Below are positions 26,122 through 34,688 of a stretch of 64,000 nucleotides of DNA, in pieces. The stretch covers positions 88,411 to 152,410 of the forward strand of contig NZ_FQWW01000010.1 in NCBI RefSeq assembly GCF_900129795.1, given 5' to 3'. Source of the DNA: Flavobacterium sp. CF108 (lineage in GTDB: Bacteria; Bacteroidota; Bacteroidia; Flavobacteriales; Flavobacteriaceae). The notes below the pieces were generated by a model. It saw only the letters and a list, made by a program, of their open reading frames with translations. It had not been told where the DNA came from and ran no database searches. Each line of letters begins with the position of its first letter. The stretch's first letter is position 1. A program made the translations under genes and the position numbers.

Positions 26122-27723
26122 ATGAAAAACCAATTAGAAATTACCGAAACGGCAATGGAATTTTTAGCCGAAATGAAGCTTCGTTATCCAAAGATCTGGA
26201 CAGAAGAAGCGATTGTTTTTATAACTGAATTGCATAGAAAATTCGAATCACAGCGAAAACTATTGCTTTTACAGCGTGACCAAAAACAAGTCACTTTTGA
26301 TCAGGGAATCATGCCGACTTTTATTCCGGAAACGAAGAATATCAGAGAAGGTAATTGGACAGCTGCCGAAACTCCAAAAGATTTATTGGACAGAAGAGTA
26401 GAGATTACAGGTCCGGTTGATCGCAAAATGATTATCAATGCATTGAACTCAGGAGCGAAAACTTTTATGGCCGATTTTGAAGACAGCACTTCGCCAACGT
26501 GGCAAAATTTAATGGAAGGTCAGCTGAATTTAATCGACGCGGTTAACAAAACAATTACGTATACCGATTTGGTGAAGCAAAAGTCCTATCATTTAAATGA
26601 AAAAATTGCAACGCTAATTGTACGCCCGAGAGGTTTGCATTTGCCAGAAAAGCATCTTTTAATTGAAGGAAATGAAGTTTCGGGTTCTTTGGTAGATTTT
26701 GGCTTGTATGTTTTTCATAATCATAAACGACTTTTAGAAAACAATTCTGGGCCATATTTCTACATTCCGAAATTGGAACATTATCTGGAAGCGCGCTGGT
26801 GGAATAATGTTATTGATTTTACCGAGGACTATTTGAAAATGAAAAGAGGAACGATAAAAGTGACGGTTTTAATTGAAACGATAACGGCAAGTTTTCAGCT
26901 GGATGAAATTATTTACGAATTGAAAGAACATATCGTTGGTTTGAATTGCGGACGTTGGGATTATATTTTCTCTTATATCAAAAAGTTTAGAAAAAATCCA
27001 AAATTCATTGTTCCGGATCGTGATCAGGTAAATATGACTTCACCTTTTATGAATGCGTATTCAAATTTAGTTATTCAGAGATGTCATAAAAGAGGAATTC
27101 ATGCGATTGGCGGAATGGCGGCGCAGATTCCGATTCGAAATAATGAAGAAGCCAATGCTGTCGCTTTCGCAAAAGTAAAAACCGATAAAGAGCGAGAAGT
27201 AAAAAATGGACACGACGGAACCTGGGTTGCGCATCCTGATTTAGTTGCGCTGGCAAAAGAAATTTTTGATAAAGGAATGCCGACTCCAAATCAAATTCAT
27301 ATTAAAAGAGAACATCGAAAAATTACAGAAGCTGATTTAATTGAACCACCAATTGGAATCATTACTGAAAATGGTGTTCGAAAAAATATCAATGTTGGGG
27401 TTTTATATCTGGCTTCATGGCTAAACGGACAAGGCGCCGCAGCATTGCATAATTTAATGGAAGATGCGGCAACAGCCGAAATTTCGAGATCGCAATTGTG
27501 GCAATGGCTTCAGAATAAAGTGCTTTTGGATAATGGACGAAAATTAGATTTGGCGTATTATCATGAATTGGCTTTAGACGAATTCAGAAAAATAAAAGAA
27601 GAACTGGGAGAAGAAAATCACGAAAAACAACAATTTCCATTGGCTGAAAAAGTACTGGAAAGATTAGTAGTAAATACTGATTTCGTTGACTTTTTGACTA
27701 TTCCGTGTTACAAATATTTGTAA
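26122..27723 (+). CDS. aceB: Malate synthase A
   Basis: A 533-residue enzyme joining glyoxylate and acetyl-CoA to malate in the glyoxylate shunt. The conserved FMADFEDSTSPTWQN (about 114-128), RPRGLHL, GLNCGRWDYIFSYIK (about 276-290), GGMAAQIP and DGTWVAHPDLV segments are all present, as is the usual length of isoform A. Start at MKNQLEITE is the only sensible ATG. It is first in a two-gene operon with isocitrate lyase. Confidence 0.97.
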   Translation: MKNQLEITETAMEFLAEMKLRYPKIWTEEAIVFITELHRKFESQRKLLLLQRDQKQVTFDQGIMPTFIPETKNIREGNWTAAETPKDLLDRRVEITGPVDRKMIINALNSGAKTFMADFEDSTSPTWQNLMEGQLNLIDAVNKTITYTDLVKQKSYHLNEKIATLIVRPRGLHLPEKHLLIEGNEVSGSLVDFGLYVFHNHKRLLENNSGPYFYIPKLEHYLEARWWNNVIDFTEDYLKMKRGTIKVTVLIETITASFQLDEIIYELKEHIVGLNCGRWDYIFSYIKKFRKNPKFIVPDRDQVNMTSPFMNAYSNLVIQRCHKRGIHAIGGMAAQIPIRNNEEANAVAFAKVKTDKEREVKNGHDGTWVAHPDLVALAKEIFDKGMPTPNQIHIKREHRKITEADLIEPPIGIITENGVRKNINVGVLYLASWLNGQGAAALHNLMEDAATAEISRSQLWQWLQNKVLLDNGRKLDLAYYHELALDEFRKIKEELGEENHEKQQFPLAEKVLERLVVNTDFVDFLTIPCYKYL

Positions 27724-27740
27724 AAGAATTGATTAGAATT

Positions 27741-27819
27741 CCTGCAAGGTTTTCAAAACCTTGTAGGTATCATGATCGTAATTACAAATACCTACAAGGT
27801 CAAAAAAAGACCTTGCAGG
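27741..27819. repeat. Double-palindrome repeat between aceB and aceA
   Basis: Two arms, each itself a hairpin: CCTGCAAGGT-ttcaaa-ACCTTGTAGGTAT and ATACCTACAAGGT-caaaaaaag-ACCTTGCAGG. The arms are inverted copies of each other, so either two small hairpins or one long stem can form. Confidence 0.88.
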
Positions 27820-27863
27820 AAATTAAAAACACCTATTACTTACTAACCACTTAAACTATACTT

Positions 27864-29144
27864 ATGAAAACAACAGAAGACAGAATTCAGGAATTGATTA
27901 ACGATTGGATAACGAACCCAAGATGGAAAGGTGTTGAACGCCCTTACACTGCGAGTGAAGTAGTTGAACTTCAAGGTTCTTATCATATTGAGCATTCTAT
28001 TGCCAAAATGGGAGCGCAAAAATTATGGAAAAAGTTAAAAAGTCAGGATTATGTAGCTGGTTTGGGAGCGTTGACTGGAAATCAGGCAATTCAGGAAGTC
28101 GATGCGGGTTTAGAGGCGATTTATTTGAGCGGATGGCAGGTTGCTGCTGATGCAAACCTAGCTGGAGAAATGTATCCTGATCAATCGCTTTATCCTGTAA
28201 ACAGCGTTCCGATGGTGGTAAAAAAGATCAATAACGCTTTATTGCGTGCTGATCAGATTCAAACTGTAAATAAAATTGAAGATAAAAAAGATTATTTGGT
28301 TCCAATTGTAGCTGACGCTGAAGCGGGTTTTGGAGGAAACTTAAATGCTTTCGAATTAATGAAATCGATGATTGAAGCCGGAGCTTCTGGAGTTCATTTT
28401 GAAGATCAATTAAGTTCTGCTAAAAAGTGCGGACACTTAGGCGGAAAGGTTTTGGTTCCAACTCAGGAAGCAATCAATAAATTAATTGCAGCGCGTTTGG
28501 CAGCAGATGTTATGGGCGTTTCAACTTTAATCGTTGCCAGAACAGATGCGGAGGCAGCTAATTTATTAACGAGTGACGCAGATCCAAGAGATAGGAAATT
28601 CTTAACCGGAGAAAAAACGGACGAAGGCTTTTTCTACGTTAAAAACGGAATCGAGCAGGGAATTGCAAGAGGTTTGAGCTATGCGCCTTATGCTGATTTA
28701 ATTTGGATGGAAACAAGCAATCCGGATTTAGAGTTTGCGAGAAAGTTTGCAACGGCTATGAAAAAAGAATTCCCGGATAAAATGCTGGCTTACAATTGTT
28801 CTCCATCTTTTAATTGGGCAGCAAAATTAACAGTTGCCGAAATGGAAACGTTTAGAGAAGATTTAGCAGCAATGGGATATAAATTCCAGTTCATCACTTT
28901 GGCAGGATTCCATGCTTTGAATACAAGTATGTTTGAATTGTCTAAAGCGTATAAAGAACGCGGAATGGCGGGTTACTCTGAATTGCAGGAACGCGAATTT
29001 GCTTTACAGAAAAACGGATTCAGAGCGGTAAAACATCAGGCTTTTGTAGGGACTTCTTATTTTGATGCAGTTCAAAATACGGTTATGATAGGAAGATCTT
29101 CAATTACAGCAATGAAACATTCTACTGAGGTTGAGCAATTTTAA
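27864..29144 (+). CDS. aceA: Isocitrate lyase
   Basis: A 426-residue enzyme cleaving isocitrate to succinate and glyoxylate. The catalytic cysteine is C189 in KKCGHLGGK. WQVAADAN (91-98), PIVADAEAGFGG (147-158) and the C-terminal NCSPSFNW are present. It is the bacterial short form. With aceB it completes the shunt and allows growth on acetate or fatty acids. The AT-rich gap between the two carries a double-palindrome repeat but no promoter I can see. Confidence 0.97.
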   Translation: MKTTEDRIQELINDWITNPRWKGVERPYTASEVVELQGSYHIEHSIAKMGAQKLWKKLKSQDYVAGLGALTGNQAIQEVDAGLEAIYLSGWQVAADANLAGEMYPDQSLYPVNSVPMVVKKINNALLRADQIQTVNKIEDKKDYLVPIVADAEAGFGGNLNAFELMKSMIEAGASGVHFEDQLSSAKKCGHLGGKVLVPTQEAINKLIAARLAADVMGVSTLIVARTDAEAANLLTSDADPRDRKFLTGEKTDEGFFYVKNGIEQGIARGLSYAPYADLIWMETSNPDLEFARKFATAMKKEFPDKMLAYNCSPSFNWAAKLTVAEMETFREDLAAMGYKFQFITLAGFHALNTSMFELSKAYKERGMAGYSELQEREFALQKNGFRAVKHQAFVGTSYFDAVQNTVMIGRSSITAMKHSTEVEQF

Positions 29145-29150
29145 TTCAAA

Positions 29151-29180
29151 AAACACGGTTCAGTTTTGAGCCGTGTTTTG
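29151..29180 (+). terminator. Terminator of aceA
   Basis: AACACGGTTCA-gttt-TGAGCCGTGTT, an 11-bp stem with one wobble, then TTTTTT. Confidence 0.82.
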
Positions 29181-29186
29181 TTTTTT

Positions 29187-29340
29187 GCCACAGATTTCAC
29201 AGATTAAAGTGATTTTTTTTAGCCACGAATTACACAAATTTCCACGAATTTTATTTTAATTTTTAAATTAATTAATTCGTGGAAATTTGTGTAATTCGTG
29301 GCAACATTTTTTAATCCTTTTAATCTGTGAAATCTGTGGC
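29187..29340. repeat. Nested inverted repeat, CACAGATT outside and CACGAATT inside
   Basis: Outer arms start GCCACAGATTTCACAG (29187) and end at 29340. Inner arms (29222-29250 and 29274-29302) are perfectly complementary over 29 nt, starting GCCACGAATTACACAAA. The nesting order is the reverse of the copy at 21536-21712. Confidence 0.88.
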
Positions 29341-29347
29341 AAAAAAA

Positions 29348-29923
29348 CTATTTCTTTAAAAGCCTAGCTTTCATTTTACTGAAAAATTCTGGTGTTACGC
29401 CAATGAAAGAAGCGATTTGTTTTTGAGGAACTTTGTGAACTAATGTTCCATATTTTTTAGTGAATTTTTCAAAACGTTCTTCGGCAGGTAAACTTAAATT
29501 GTCCATTAATCGTTGTTGATTAGCTACTAATGAATTTTCAATTAAAATTCTAAAGAAACGTTCCAGCTTTGGAATCTCAATAAACAATTGATCCTGATTT
29601 TCTTTGGATAAAGAAACCACTTCGGCTTCTTCCAGAACTTCAATAAAAAGCTGTCCCGGTTTTTGCGAAAAATAACTGTACATATCACTCATCCACCAGC
29701 CTTCGCAGGCAAAAGATAAAACATGTTCGACAATATTATCGTTGATGTTGAAACTTCTTAAAATTCCAGAGTTTACGAAATAGGAATGTTTACATACTTC
29801 GCCAGCGTTTAATAAAATTGTTTTGGCTTTGTAAGTATTCGTTTCTAATTTAGATAAAAAAAGTGCTTGTTCCTCTGGTGTCAAAGAAACATGTTTGGCA
29901 ATATTTTCAAGAATTAATGCCAT
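29348..29923 (-). CDS. Crp/Fnr-family transcriptional regulator
   Basis: A 191-residue regulator: cyclic-nucleotide-binding-like beta roll (about 15-115, GEVCKHSYFVNSGILRSF), a long dimer helix, and a helix-turn-helix (IASFIGVTPEFFSKMKARL) at the C-terminus. It lacks the cysteine cluster of FNR, so it does not bind a 4Fe-4S cluster of that type. It overlaps the DUF6370 gene by one base (TAATG), which ties it to the purT operon. Target genes are unknown. Confidence 0.9.
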   Translation of the reverse strand: MALILENIAKHVSLTPEEQALFLSKLETNTYKAKTILLNAGEVCKHSYFVNSGILRSFNINDNIVEHVLSFACEGWWMSDMYSYFSQKPGQLFIEVLEEAEVVSLSKENQDQLFIEIPKLERFFRILIENSLVANQQRLMDNLSLPAEERFEKFTKKYGTLVHKVPQKQIASFIGVTPEFFSKMKARLLKK

Positions 29924-30240
29924 TATTTTTCGTTTACTAAAGTGAATGAAGTCGCTTTAAATCTATTGTTTACGATTTCTCCAGTAACTAAAGCTTTGCT
30001 GATTGCATTGCAAAAACCTTTTTCTGAATGTGCGTCACCGTGATCGTGAATCGTAGTTCCGTCAACGAAATACGTTTTTCCGTCAATACGAACGGCTAAA
30101 TCACAGCTTTTACCTTTCATTCCAAATTGACATTCTCCGCATGAAGCTTCAACGATTGTTGGTTTGTCAATTACTTTTTTAGATTGTGCCTGAGCAGCAA
30201 TTCCGATAAACAGGAAAAGCAGGAATATAAGTTTTTTCAT
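29923..30240 (-). CDS. DUF6370 small secreted protein
   Basis: A 105-residue exported protein. Signal peptide (cut after AQAQ, about residue 19), then ASCGECQFGMKGKSCDLAVRIDGKTYFVDG with three clustered cysteines and HDHGDAHSEKGFC with a His-rich stretch and a fourth cysteine. The layout hints at metal binding or a disulfide-linked fold. I recognise the DUF6370 pattern but not a function. It starts 3 bp after purT and overlaps crp by one base. Confidence 0.75.
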   Translation of the reverse strand: MKKLIFLLFLFIGIAAQAQSKKVIDKPTIVEASCGECQFGMKGKSCDLAVRIDGKTYFVDGTTIHDHGDAHSEKGFCNAISKALVTGEIVNNRFKATSFTLVNEK

Positions 30241-30243
30241 TTT

Positions 30244-31404
30244 TTAAGAATTTACAGTTATTAATTTTGCCGTTTCTTTGGCACGTTCGGTTACTTTTTC
30301 GATTGGAGTTGATAAAGAATCTTGAGCTAAAACAACTCCCATTCGGCGATACGGTCTTGAAGTTGGTTTACCAAAAAGTCTGAAATCAGTTTTTGGTAAA
30401 GCTGCTACTTTTTCGATTCCGGTAAAAGTTGGGTTTGTAGAGTCCTTTGATGCTAAAATTACGGCACTTGCTCCGGCTTTTTCTAAAGTAATTTCAAAAA
30501 TAGGGAGACTTAAAATCGCTCTTAAGTGCAATTCAAATTCGTTAAAATTCTGAGTTCCGGCTAAAGTTACCATTCCGGTATCGTGCGGACGTGGAGATAG
30601 TTCAGAGAAATAAACACCTTCTTTAGTTAAGAAAAATTCAACGCCAAAAAGTCCAGCTCCGCCAAGTGCTTCGGTAATTTTTTCGGCCATATCCTGTGCT
30701 TCGTATAAATCTGCTTCAGAAACTTGTGCCGGCTGCCAGCTTTCCTGATAATCGCCGCGTTCTTGTCTGTGGCCAATTGGTGCGCAAAACAAAGTCGGGT
30801 TGTTATTTTGGGTAATCGTTAAAAGTGTAATTTCTGAATCGAAATCGACAAAGGCTTCTACAATCACTTCGATAACATCGCCACGAGAACCTGCAACGGC
30901 ATATTGCCATGCTTTTTCGATATCATTTTCTGTTTTGATTGTTGATTGCCCTTTTCCTGATGAAGACATTAAAGGTTTCACTACGCACGGAATTCCAACT
31001 TCCTGAACCGCTTTTTGCAGTTCTTCTGTTGAAGTGGCATATTGATATTTGGCTGTTTTTAGACCTAATTCTTTTGAAGCTAAATCACGAATGGCTTTAC
31101 GGTTCATGGTAAAGTTTGCCGCTTTCGCAGAAGGAACAACGGTAATTCCTTGTTTTTCGTAATCGTAAAAACGTTCGGTGCGAATGGCTTCTATTTCAGG
31201 GACTATAAAATCTGGTTTGTGTTTGGCTACGATTCGGTCTAAAGCTTCGCCGTCGAGCATATTGATGACTTCAAAGCCGTGTGCTACCTGCATGGCTGGG
31301 GCATTTTCGTAACTATCAACTGCAATTATGGTTTGTCCGATTCGTTGGGCGGCAATGACAAATTCTTTGCCTAATTCACCTGAACCTAGGAGTAGTATTT
31401 TCAT
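30244..31404 (-). CDS. purT: Formate-dependent GAR formyltransferase
   Basis: A 386-residue ATP-grasp enzyme that uses formate and ATP for the third step of purine synthesis. GSGELGKE (7-14) is the nucleotide-binding N-domain, MSSSGKGQST (146-155) the ATP-grasp loop, and FGVEFFLTKEGVYFSELSPRPHDTG the metal-binding end. Full length. A good promoter lies at 31432-31462. It is the first gene of a three-gene operon. Confidence 0.96.
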   Translation of the reverse strand: MKILLLGSGELGKEFVIAAQRIGQTIIAVDSYENAPAMQVAHGFEVINMLDGEALDRIVAKHKPDFIVPEIEAIRTERFYDYEKQGITVVPSAKAANFTMNRKAIRDLASKELGLKTAKYQYATSTEELQKAVQEVGIPCVVKPLMSSSGKGQSTIKTENDIEKAWQYAVAGSRGDVIEVIVEAFVDFDSEITLLTITQNNNPTLFCAPIGHRQERGDYQESWQPAQVSEADLYEAQDMAEKITEALGGAGLFGVEFFLTKEGVYFSELSPRPHDTGMVTLAGTQNFNEFELHLRAILSLPIFEITLEKAGASAVILASKDSTNPTFTGIEKVAALPKTDFRLFGKPTSRPYRRMGVVLAQDSLSTPIEKVTERAKETAKLITVNS

Positions 31405-31431
31405 TTTGGAATTTTGTAAATAATGGAGTAG

Positions 31432-31462
31432 TAAAAGTAGCGAAAAATGTTTTTAACCGCAA
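31432..31462 (-). promoter_or_regulatory. Candidate promoter of the purT operon
   Basis: Minus-strand TTG at 31460-31462, 20-nt spacer, TACTTTTA at 31432-31439 (one mismatch). Confidence 0.5.
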
Positions 31463-31634
31463 AGCCTATTCGCATGGATTGGTGTAGAGACGCACTGCAG
31501 TGCGTCTACGTAATCTAGGTTTAACCGTAAAGTTCGCAAAGAATTACACAAAGAACGCACAGTATTGATGTTAAGGAAGAAGGCGAAGGTTCGCAAAGTA
31601 TCTCACGCAGATCTTGCAGATTCGGCAGATTTAA
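31453..31634. repeat. CGCAAAG/CACAAAG array with an embedded 20-bp palindrome
   Basis: The sequence repeats short units ending in AAAG at 9-12 nt steps: AACCGCAAAG at 31455, then ACCGTAAAGTTCGCAAAG, TACACAAAG, TTCGCAAAG and CACGCAGATC. The two halves are split by the palindrome copy at 31484-31510. This array, with the next element, fills the gap 31405-31781. Confidence 0.6.
31484..31510. repeat. 20-bp palindromic repeat, copy 3
   Basis: AGACGCACTGCAGTGCGTCT at 31488-31507, perfect, with GTAG before and ACG after. It is the third copy in the window. Confidence 0.85.
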
Positions 31635-31648
31635 TTTTTTTTAGGATA

Positions 31649-31777
31649 AATTGCCTCCGGCTTTAGCTGGAGGAAGTTAATAGATTAAAAGAGAGGCTTT
31701 AGCCAAAATTCTTGTTTTTTGGCTAAAGCCTAATAGAGAGATTCCTTTTTGACCTCCAGCTAAAGCTGAAGGCAATT
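31649..31777. repeat. REPIN-like three-hairpin element, copy 1
   Basis: Left arm AATTGCCTCCGGCTTTAGC and on to GGAGG is itself palindromic, the right arm is its inverse, and between them GGCTTTAGCC pairs with GGCTAAAGCC. The total is 129 bp. A second copy is at 35280-35403. Confidence 0.85.
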
Positions 31778-31781
31778 CAAT

Positions 31782-32255
31782 TCAAGATTGGGTATTCTGG
31801 TTTAGTTTTACAATTATTAAACTGGCGATAAAAGCTAAAACAATTAATACAAATGATAGAAATAAGATCATTAGCATTGAAAATAAAATTATATCTGGAA
31901 GTTGAGATCTTAATGCATAAGAGATTCCGTTAATCAATTTCCCAATTATATAAATTGTAAAAAGGGATAGAATAAGTTTAGAACTTACTCCAAAAGAAAA
32001 TTGAGAACAAGCTTGGAAATATGTTATTTGGTTTAATGAATATCTTAATTTTTTAGCGGTATTCCAAAAAAGAAAAATAATGAATATTGGAAATAAGATT
32101 CCCCAGAAAATTGGATTCCAAAAAATACCGAAATCGCATATTTGAATACATAAATCGATGAAATAACTATCCGAAAATATTAATAATGGAAAAAAAGAGG
32201 TAATAAAAATTCCAGTAATAATTGCATGTTTTTGAATGTTATTTTTGGATTCCAT
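31782..32255 (-). CDS. Small hypothetical membrane protein
   Basis: A 157-residue protein with about four transmembrane segments (near 13-30, 45-64, 90-108 and 122-147). No family or catalytic motif is recognised. It is bounded by a REPIN-like element on one side and an AAAG array on the other. Confidence 0.65.
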   Translation of the reverse strand: MESKNNIQKHAIITGIFITSFFPLLIFSDSYFIDLCIQICDFGIFWNPIFWGILFPIFIIFLFWNTAKKLRYSLNQITYFQACSQFSFGVSSKLILSLFTIYIIGKLINGISYALRSQLPDIILFSMLMILFLSFVLIVLAFIASLIIVKLNQNTQS

Positions 32256-32335
32256 TTAAATTTAGTTTGAAGAGTAAAGATAAAAAATGGAATTTATTCT
32301 CACGCAGATTTTGGAGATTCGGGAGATTTTAATTT

Positions 32336-32462
32336 AACCACAAAGTTCACAAAGATTACGCAAAGCACACAAAGTATTTGTTTTTTTAGTAAATGAAAAG
32401 GTTCACAAAGATTATTTTAAAATCTTTGCGAACCTTGCGTATTCCTTTGCGCTCTTTGCGGT
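32336..32462. repeat. CACAAAG array with hairpin
   Basis: The left half repeats CACAAAGTTCACAAAG, TACGCAAAG, CACACAAAG; the right half is the inverse (CTTTGCGAACC, CCTTTGCG, CTCTTTGCGG). In the middle GGTTCACAAAGATT pairs with AATCTTTGCGAACC. It lies after the U32 gene and may act as its terminator. Confidence 0.75.
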
Positions 32463-32485
32463 AAAAAAAACTTTGTAGTTAAATC

Positions 32486-34360
32486 CTAATGAAAATGATC
32501 TTCTTCAATTTCAAATTCGGCATCTTTTTCCCAAATTTCCATTTCGCAGGGTTTGCAGTTGAATTTTAGTTTGTATTCTAATTCTCCCTGTTTCAATACT
32601 AATGGTTCTTTTACCTTGACACCTACTATGTCTTTTTGGTGTATCGGGCATTTTTTTAATTCGTATTTGATGCAATATTTCGTTGTCATTACACGAGATT
32701 TTCCTGGATCCCATTGTAATTCGAATGCTTTTTCGATTTCGGTTACACCATGGCGTTCGTAGAATTTACGAGCCGTTTTGTTCGAAACGTTGTACATGAA
32801 ATCTAATTTGGTTTCAGGATACGGATGTGACGTTTTTACCATTTGGTGTTCTTCACGTTTATAGTTTGCTAAACGAATTTCAGTCAACTGGTCGTAAACA
32901 GTTCTTCGCATTTCGTTGATTTTTGAAATAGGAAGAAACCAGTTTTGAGAAAACATAATGTTGATTTCATTAGCAGTATAAGGAGTGAAACCTGTTTTTG
33001 CTAATTGTGTTTTGATGTTTTCTTCGATTGATTCGCCGGTTTTAGTCTGCTCTTTTGCATGTTCTAAATTTACGATACTTACATTTCCGTCTTCGTCAGT
33101 TGCGATTAATTCAAAACCATTTTCAGTTTCAGTAAGCAATAAAGTGGTGCTTAATTTACGAACAGCACTGTCTTCTCTTTCTACAATTTTGATGAAAGCA
33201 GCGTCGTTATTTCTGTAGATGAAAGTTCCGTCTTTTACTTCTTTTAGAACATTCGGATAAATTTTACCGTTTTCGGCTTTGTTTACGTAAATTCCGTCGG
33301 CTTCGTTGTTTTCGTTAATGAAACAAAGTCCGTCACCGTTGTTTAGTAACTCACCGTTTTCGATTTCGTAAGCATTTCCAACAGTTCGGATTAATTTACC
33401 AATATATTGTCCTTTGGATTTTGGGCTTTCCCAAGAACCAATCGAGCTGTGTCTTTCGTTTACAAAATAGTCTGTATAACCACGATTGAAAGTTCTGCTT
33501 AAAGAAGAATCAAAAGTATAAGTACAAGTTCCGGAAGAAGCTTTCATGTATTTTTCGCTTCCTTCGCCTTCTAAATAACTGTCTAGTTTTTGACGTAAAT
33601 AAGACACGTTGTTTTTAACGTAAACTACATCTTTTAAACGTCCTTCAATTTTAAAAGAAACGATTCCGGCTTCGATTAAATTCGGAATTTGCTCTGAAAT
33701 ATCTAAATCTTTTATCGAAAGTAAGTGGCTGTTTTTTATTAAAGTTTCTCCGTTTCCGTCGATTAAGTTATAGGGTAAACGGCAGTTTTGTGCGCAAGAA
33801 CCACGGTTAGCGCTGCGTTCTCCATTTGCCACACTCATATAACAGTTTCCGCTAAAAGAAACGCATAAAGCTCCAGTTACGAAAAATTCTAATTCAACAT
33901 CTGCGTGGTCGTAAATCGTTTTAATTTGATGCAGGTTTAATTCACGTGCTAAAACGACACGTTTAATTCCGGCATCTTTAAGGAATTTAATTTTATCGGC
34001 GTCACGATTATTGGCTTGTGTGCTGGCGTGAAGTACGATAGGAGGAAGCTCCATTTCCATAATCGCCATATCTTGAATAATCAGGGCATCGACACCAATC
34101 TCGTATAACTCCCAGATCATCGAACGACAAGTTTCAAGTTCGTTGTCGTACAAAATGGTATTCATAACAACAAAAACCTGAGCATTAAATAAATGCGCAT
34201 ATTGTACTAGAGCGGCAACATCTTCAATAGAGTTGTTGGCGTTAGATCGTGCACCAAATTGCGGTGCACCAATATATACAGCATCGGCACCACTGTTTAT
34301 GGCGGCCATTCCTCCAATTAAATCTTTAGCAGGAGCTAATATTTCGATTTTCTTCTTCAT
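32486..34360 (-). CDS. U32-family protein (RlhA/TrhP-type RNA hydroxylation)
   Basis: A 624-residue protein of the peptidase-U32 family. The N-terminal TIM-barrel part begins EILAPAKDLIGGMAAINSGA. The cysteine cluster CVSFSGNCYMS ... GSCAQNC (about 165-190) is the pattern of the iron-sulfur members that hydroxylate tRNA or 23S rRNA. The C-terminus adds CxxC-like pairs (KKCPIH, CKPCE). Despite the family name, protease activity is unlikely. Which RNA is the target (RlhA-like or TrhP-like) cannot be settled from sequence alone. Confidence 0.88.
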   Translation of the reverse strand: MKKKIEILAPAKDLIGGMAAINSGADAVYIGAPQFGARSNANNSIEDVAALVQYAHLFNAQVFVVMNTILYDNELETCRSMIWELYEIGVDALIIQDMAIMEMELPPIVLHASTQANNRDADKIKFLKDAGIKRVVLARELNLHQIKTIYDHADVELEFFVTGALCVSFSGNCYMSVANGERSANRGSCAQNCRLPYNLIDGNGETLIKNSHLLSIKDLDISEQIPNLIEAGIVSFKIEGRLKDVVYVKNNVSYLRQKLDSYLEGEGSEKYMKASSGTCTYTFDSSLSRTFNRGYTDYFVNERHSSIGSWESPKSKGQYIGKLIRTVGNAYEIENGELLNNGDGLCFINENNEADGIYVNKAENGKIYPNVLKEVKDGTFIYRNNDAAFIKIVEREDSAVRKLSTTLLLTETENGFELIATDEDGNVSIVNLEHAKEQTKTGESIEENIKTQLAKTGFTPYTANEINIMFSQNWFLPISKINEMRRTVYDQLTEIRLANYKREEHQMVKTSHPYPETKLDFMYNVSNKTARKFYERHGVTEIEKAFELQWDPGKSRVMTTKYCIKYELKKCPIHQKDIVGVKVKEPLVLKQGELEYKLKFNCKPCEMEIWEKDAEFEIEEDHFH

Positions 34361-34499
34361 TTCTAAAACTTTAGACTTTTGTGGTATTCCCGAAAAAAAG
34401 TGTGCAAAGGTCTTATAAATTATTTGAGTTTGCTAATGATGAAGGGATTTTTTTGAAATTGTTAACTTAATATGGAATGAGTTAATGTTATTTTCTTAT

Positions 34500-34602
34500 C
34501 AACGGATTAAAATCCGTTGCTGTAAAATGAATCGTTCCTTCGGAACTTTATTAAGAAGAGCTGTAAGCTCGGAACATATTGCAGGGGCGGATTTTAATCC
34601 GC
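34500..34602. repeat. REPIN-like element of the CGGATTAAAATCCG type
   Basis: Four hairpins in a row: AACGGATTAAAATCCGTT, GTTCC-ttc-GGAAC, GAGCT-gta-AGCTC, and GCGGATTTTAATCCGC. The first and last are inverted copies of each other. It occupies part of the gene-free stretch 34361-34688; the rest is the U32 promoter region and a terminator. Confidence 0.85.
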
Positions 34603-34630
34603 TCATTCATGTCAAATATATAAAAACAAA

Positions 34631-34664
34631 AAAACTACCTGATTATTTAAACCAGATAGTTTTC
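34631..34664 (-). terminator. Terminator of the PA2169-type gene
   Basis: AAAACTACCTGATT pairs with AACCAGATAGTTTT, and a T-run follows on the minus strand. Confidence 0.82.
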
Positions 34665-34688
34665 CTAAAATAAAAGTGTCAATAATAA

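Noticed and set aside
31508..31524. TAATCTAGGTTTAA upstream of purT resembles the YceI/pirin palindrome
   Set aside because: It has one inserted base, lies about 70 nt beyond the purT -7 box rather than 22, and is inside a repeat array.
32511..34418. Overlapping open frames within the U32 gene
   Set aside because: Shadow frames without motifs, signal peptides or independent promoters.
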